Part shown: piece by piece, positions 62,543 through 64,000 of the stretch
How the letters are laid out: each line of letters begins with the position of its first letter
Position numbering within the stretch: the stretch's first letter is position 1
DNA from: Actinomadura sp. DC4
GTDB lineage: Bacteria > Actinomycetota > Actinomycetes > Streptosporangiales > Streptosporangiaceae
Assembly: GCF_030406325.1 (NCBI RefSeq)
Contig: NZ_JAUEQY010000005.1
Coordinates: 1 to 64,000, forward strand
Direction: 5' to 3'
Length of the DNA stretch: 64,000 bases
Program-made: the position numbers and the translations under genes
Notes under the pieces: model-generated
What the model was told of the DNA's origin: nothing
The model's database searches: none
The model's input: the letters and a program-made list of their open reading frames with translations, nothing else

Positions 62543-64000
62543 CCTGGAGCCGGGCAGGCCCGACGTCGCCGACGTCACACTGCCCGACATCCCGGTGGTC
62601 GAGGTCGAGACCGAGGCCGCCGAGATCGACGCCTCGCGCGCCCGCAGCGGCGGTGTCGGCGGCCTGCTGAAGTCCAGCGCCGTCATGGCGCTGGGCACCG
62701 TGGCCTCACGGCTGCTCGGCTTCGTGCGCAACGCGGTCATCGTCATCGCCCTGGGCACCGGCCCGCTGGGCGACGTATACAACGTCGCGAACACCTTCCC
62801 CAACGTCATCTACGACCTGCTGCTCGGTGGCATCCTCACCGCGGTGCACGTGCCCATGCTCGTACGCGCACTGGAGAAGGACCGCGAGTACGGCGAGGAG
62901 TACGAGGCGCGGCTGCTCACGATCGTGCTCGGCGGCCTGCTGGTGCTGACCGCGATCGCGATGCTCTGCGCGCCCCTCCTGGTCGACCTGTACGCCAGCG
63001 GCTTCACGCCCGAACAGCACAAGCTGGCCGTGATCTTCGCGCTGTTCTTCCTCCCGCAGATCTTCTTCTACGGCGTCGGCGCGCTCGCCGGGGCCTCGCT
63101 CAACGCCCGCGGCAGCTTCGGCGCGCCGATGTGGACCCCGGTGCTGAACAGCGTCGTCGTCATCGTCGTCGGCGGCGCGTTCCTGCTCGTCGCGGGCGCG
63201 GGCGCCACGCCGTCGGGCGTCACCAACGGCGAGATCATCCTGCTGGCCGGCGGCACGACGCTCGGCATCATCGTGCAGACGATCGCGATGTGGCCCTCGC
63301 TGCGGGCGGTCGGCTTCCGCTACCGCCCGCGCTTCGACTTCCGCCGCGAGGAGCTCGCGCCGGTCGGTGGCATGGCGCTGTGGACCCTGCTCTACGTCGC
63401 GATCATGCAGATCGGCTTCGTGGTGAACACCAACATCGCGGTGCGCGCCGGGGTTCGGGGCGAGAAGGAGCATCTCGGGTACGGCGTCGGGCTCACCCCG
63501 TGGAACAACGCCTATCTGCTGTTCCAGCTCCCGTACGCCATCGTCGGCGTGTCGGTGATGACGGCACTGCTGCCGCGGATGAGCCGCCACGCCTCCGAGG
63601 AGCGGTTCGACCTGGTCCGCGAGGACCTGACGTCGGGCCTCAACCTGTCCTCGGTGATCATCGTGCCGTCGGCGGCGCTGCTGTTCGCGCTCAGCCCCGA
63701 ACTCGTCACGGCGTTCTTCGCACACGGCTCCACCGGCATGGCCGACGGACTGATGATCGCCAACGTCGTACAGGCGTTCGCGCTGGCCCTGGTGCCGTTC
63801 GCGATCTTCCAGTTGCTGCTGCGGGTCTTCTACTCGCTGGCCGACACACGGACGCCGGCGCTGATCGCGATCGGCAACATCGTGATCAGCATCTCGCTCG
63901 GTCTGGTCGGTTATGAGATCCTGCCCACTGACATGATCGTCGAAGGCATCGCAATCGCGCTCGGCATCTCCTGGGCGGCCGGCTGTGTGGTGGCCGCGCT
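62535..64000 (+). CDS. murJ: Lipid II flippase MurJ (3' end outside window)
   Basis: A TTG start has GGAGGA 5 nt upstream. The frame continues to the window edge (about 488 residues). It begins with an acidic tail and then helices of the MVF family: SRLLGFVRNAVIVIALGTG, PNVIYDLLLGGILTAVHVPML and GASLNARGSFGAP. It moves lipid II across the membrane. Mycobacterial MurJ (Rv3910) has a C-terminal pseudokinase; that part lies outside this window. Confidence 0.93.
   Translation, partial: MSDLEPGRPDVADVTLPDIPVVEVETEAAEIDASRARSGGVGGLLKSSAVMALGTVASRLLGFVRNAVIVIALGTGPLGDVYNVANTFPNVIYDLLLGGILTAVHVPMLVRALEKDREYGEEYEARLLTIVLGGLLVLTAIAMLCAPLLVDLYASGFTPEQHKLAVIFALFFLPQIFFYGVGALAGASLNARGSFGAPMWTPVLNSVVVIVVGGAFLLVAGAGATPSGVTNGEIILLAGGTTLGIIVQTIAMWPSLRAVGFRYRPRFDFRREELAPVGGMALWTLLYVAIMQIGFVVNTNIAVRAGVRGEKEHLGYGVGLTPWNNAYLLFQLPYAIVGVSVMTALLPRMSRHASEERFDLVREDLTSGLNLSSVIIVPSAALLFALSPELVTAFFAHGSTGMADGLMIANVVQAFALALVPFAIFQLLLRVFYSLADTRTPALIAIGNIVISISLGLVGYEILPTDMIVEGIAIALGISWAAGCVVAA

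Overview
The window is chromosomal DNA of a high-GC actinomycete. The dense operons, GTG/TTG starts, many leaderless promoters and secreted lipoproteins point this way. Gene order also fits: dnaB, MATE, rplI-rpsR-ssb-rpsF, a class A PBP, DUF5318, padR-ino1, then a CCA-adding enzyme, a NUDIX hydrolase, DUF6049 and murJ. This is the oriC-proximal arrangement of Streptomyces and relatives, and mycobacteria carry the same blocks. I would place it in or near Streptosporangiales/Thermomonosporaceae, but that is inference. No phage, insertion sequence or CRISPR array was seen.

Layout. 1-441: a purine-rich 63-bp higher-order repeat and hairpins. 442-4063: tRNA-Ser(CGA), tadA with two TadA-associated paralogues, upp, and small helical and membrane proteins. 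4199-16751: accessory metabolism and regulation, including an XRE-TPR regulator, EamA and B3/B4 proteins facing an XRE-cupin regulator, a secreted serine hydrolase, a DUF4241-B-lectin fusion, an aldo/keto reductase, an epimerase, an alpha/beta hydrolase, an arginase-GNAT fusion and a quinone oxidoreductase. 16985-28945: a tiny Trp/Asp/Gly-rich secreted protein, then two paralogous export loci arranged back to back. Each locus has a CMR/FPDP lipoprotein, a peptidoglycan-binding adaptor, an ABC ATPase and a MacB/FtsX permease, and each is paired with its own two-component system.

29028-38919: dnaB, a DnaA-box-like cluster, a MATE transporter, a TetR/FAD-monooxygenase pair with three operators, a degenerate array of about 83-bp repeats that runs into the 3' end of a Tat-type amidase gene, two consensus DnaA boxes, an epimerase relic and the rpsF-ssb-rpsR-rplI operon. 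39043-48378: endonuclease IV, an orphan barstar, two polytopic glycosyltransferases (one damaged by a suspicious poly-G/poly-C tract), the PBP, DUF5318 and padR-ino1. 48848-54927: an oligopeptide ABC importer. 55011-64000: MFS-VapBC, bioA, the CCA-adding enzyme, NUDIX, DUF6049 and the start of murJ, which is cut by the window end.

How the genes work together. The ino1 (inositol), PBP, GT87/PIG-V-like, DUF6049, murJ and amidase genes form an envelope-biogenesis theme around the replication and translation genes. The strongest candidate for an undescribed system is the duplicated lipoprotein/adaptor/MacAB/two-component locus, whose right-hand half carries a shared inverted operator motif before both the regulator gene and the lipoprotein gene.
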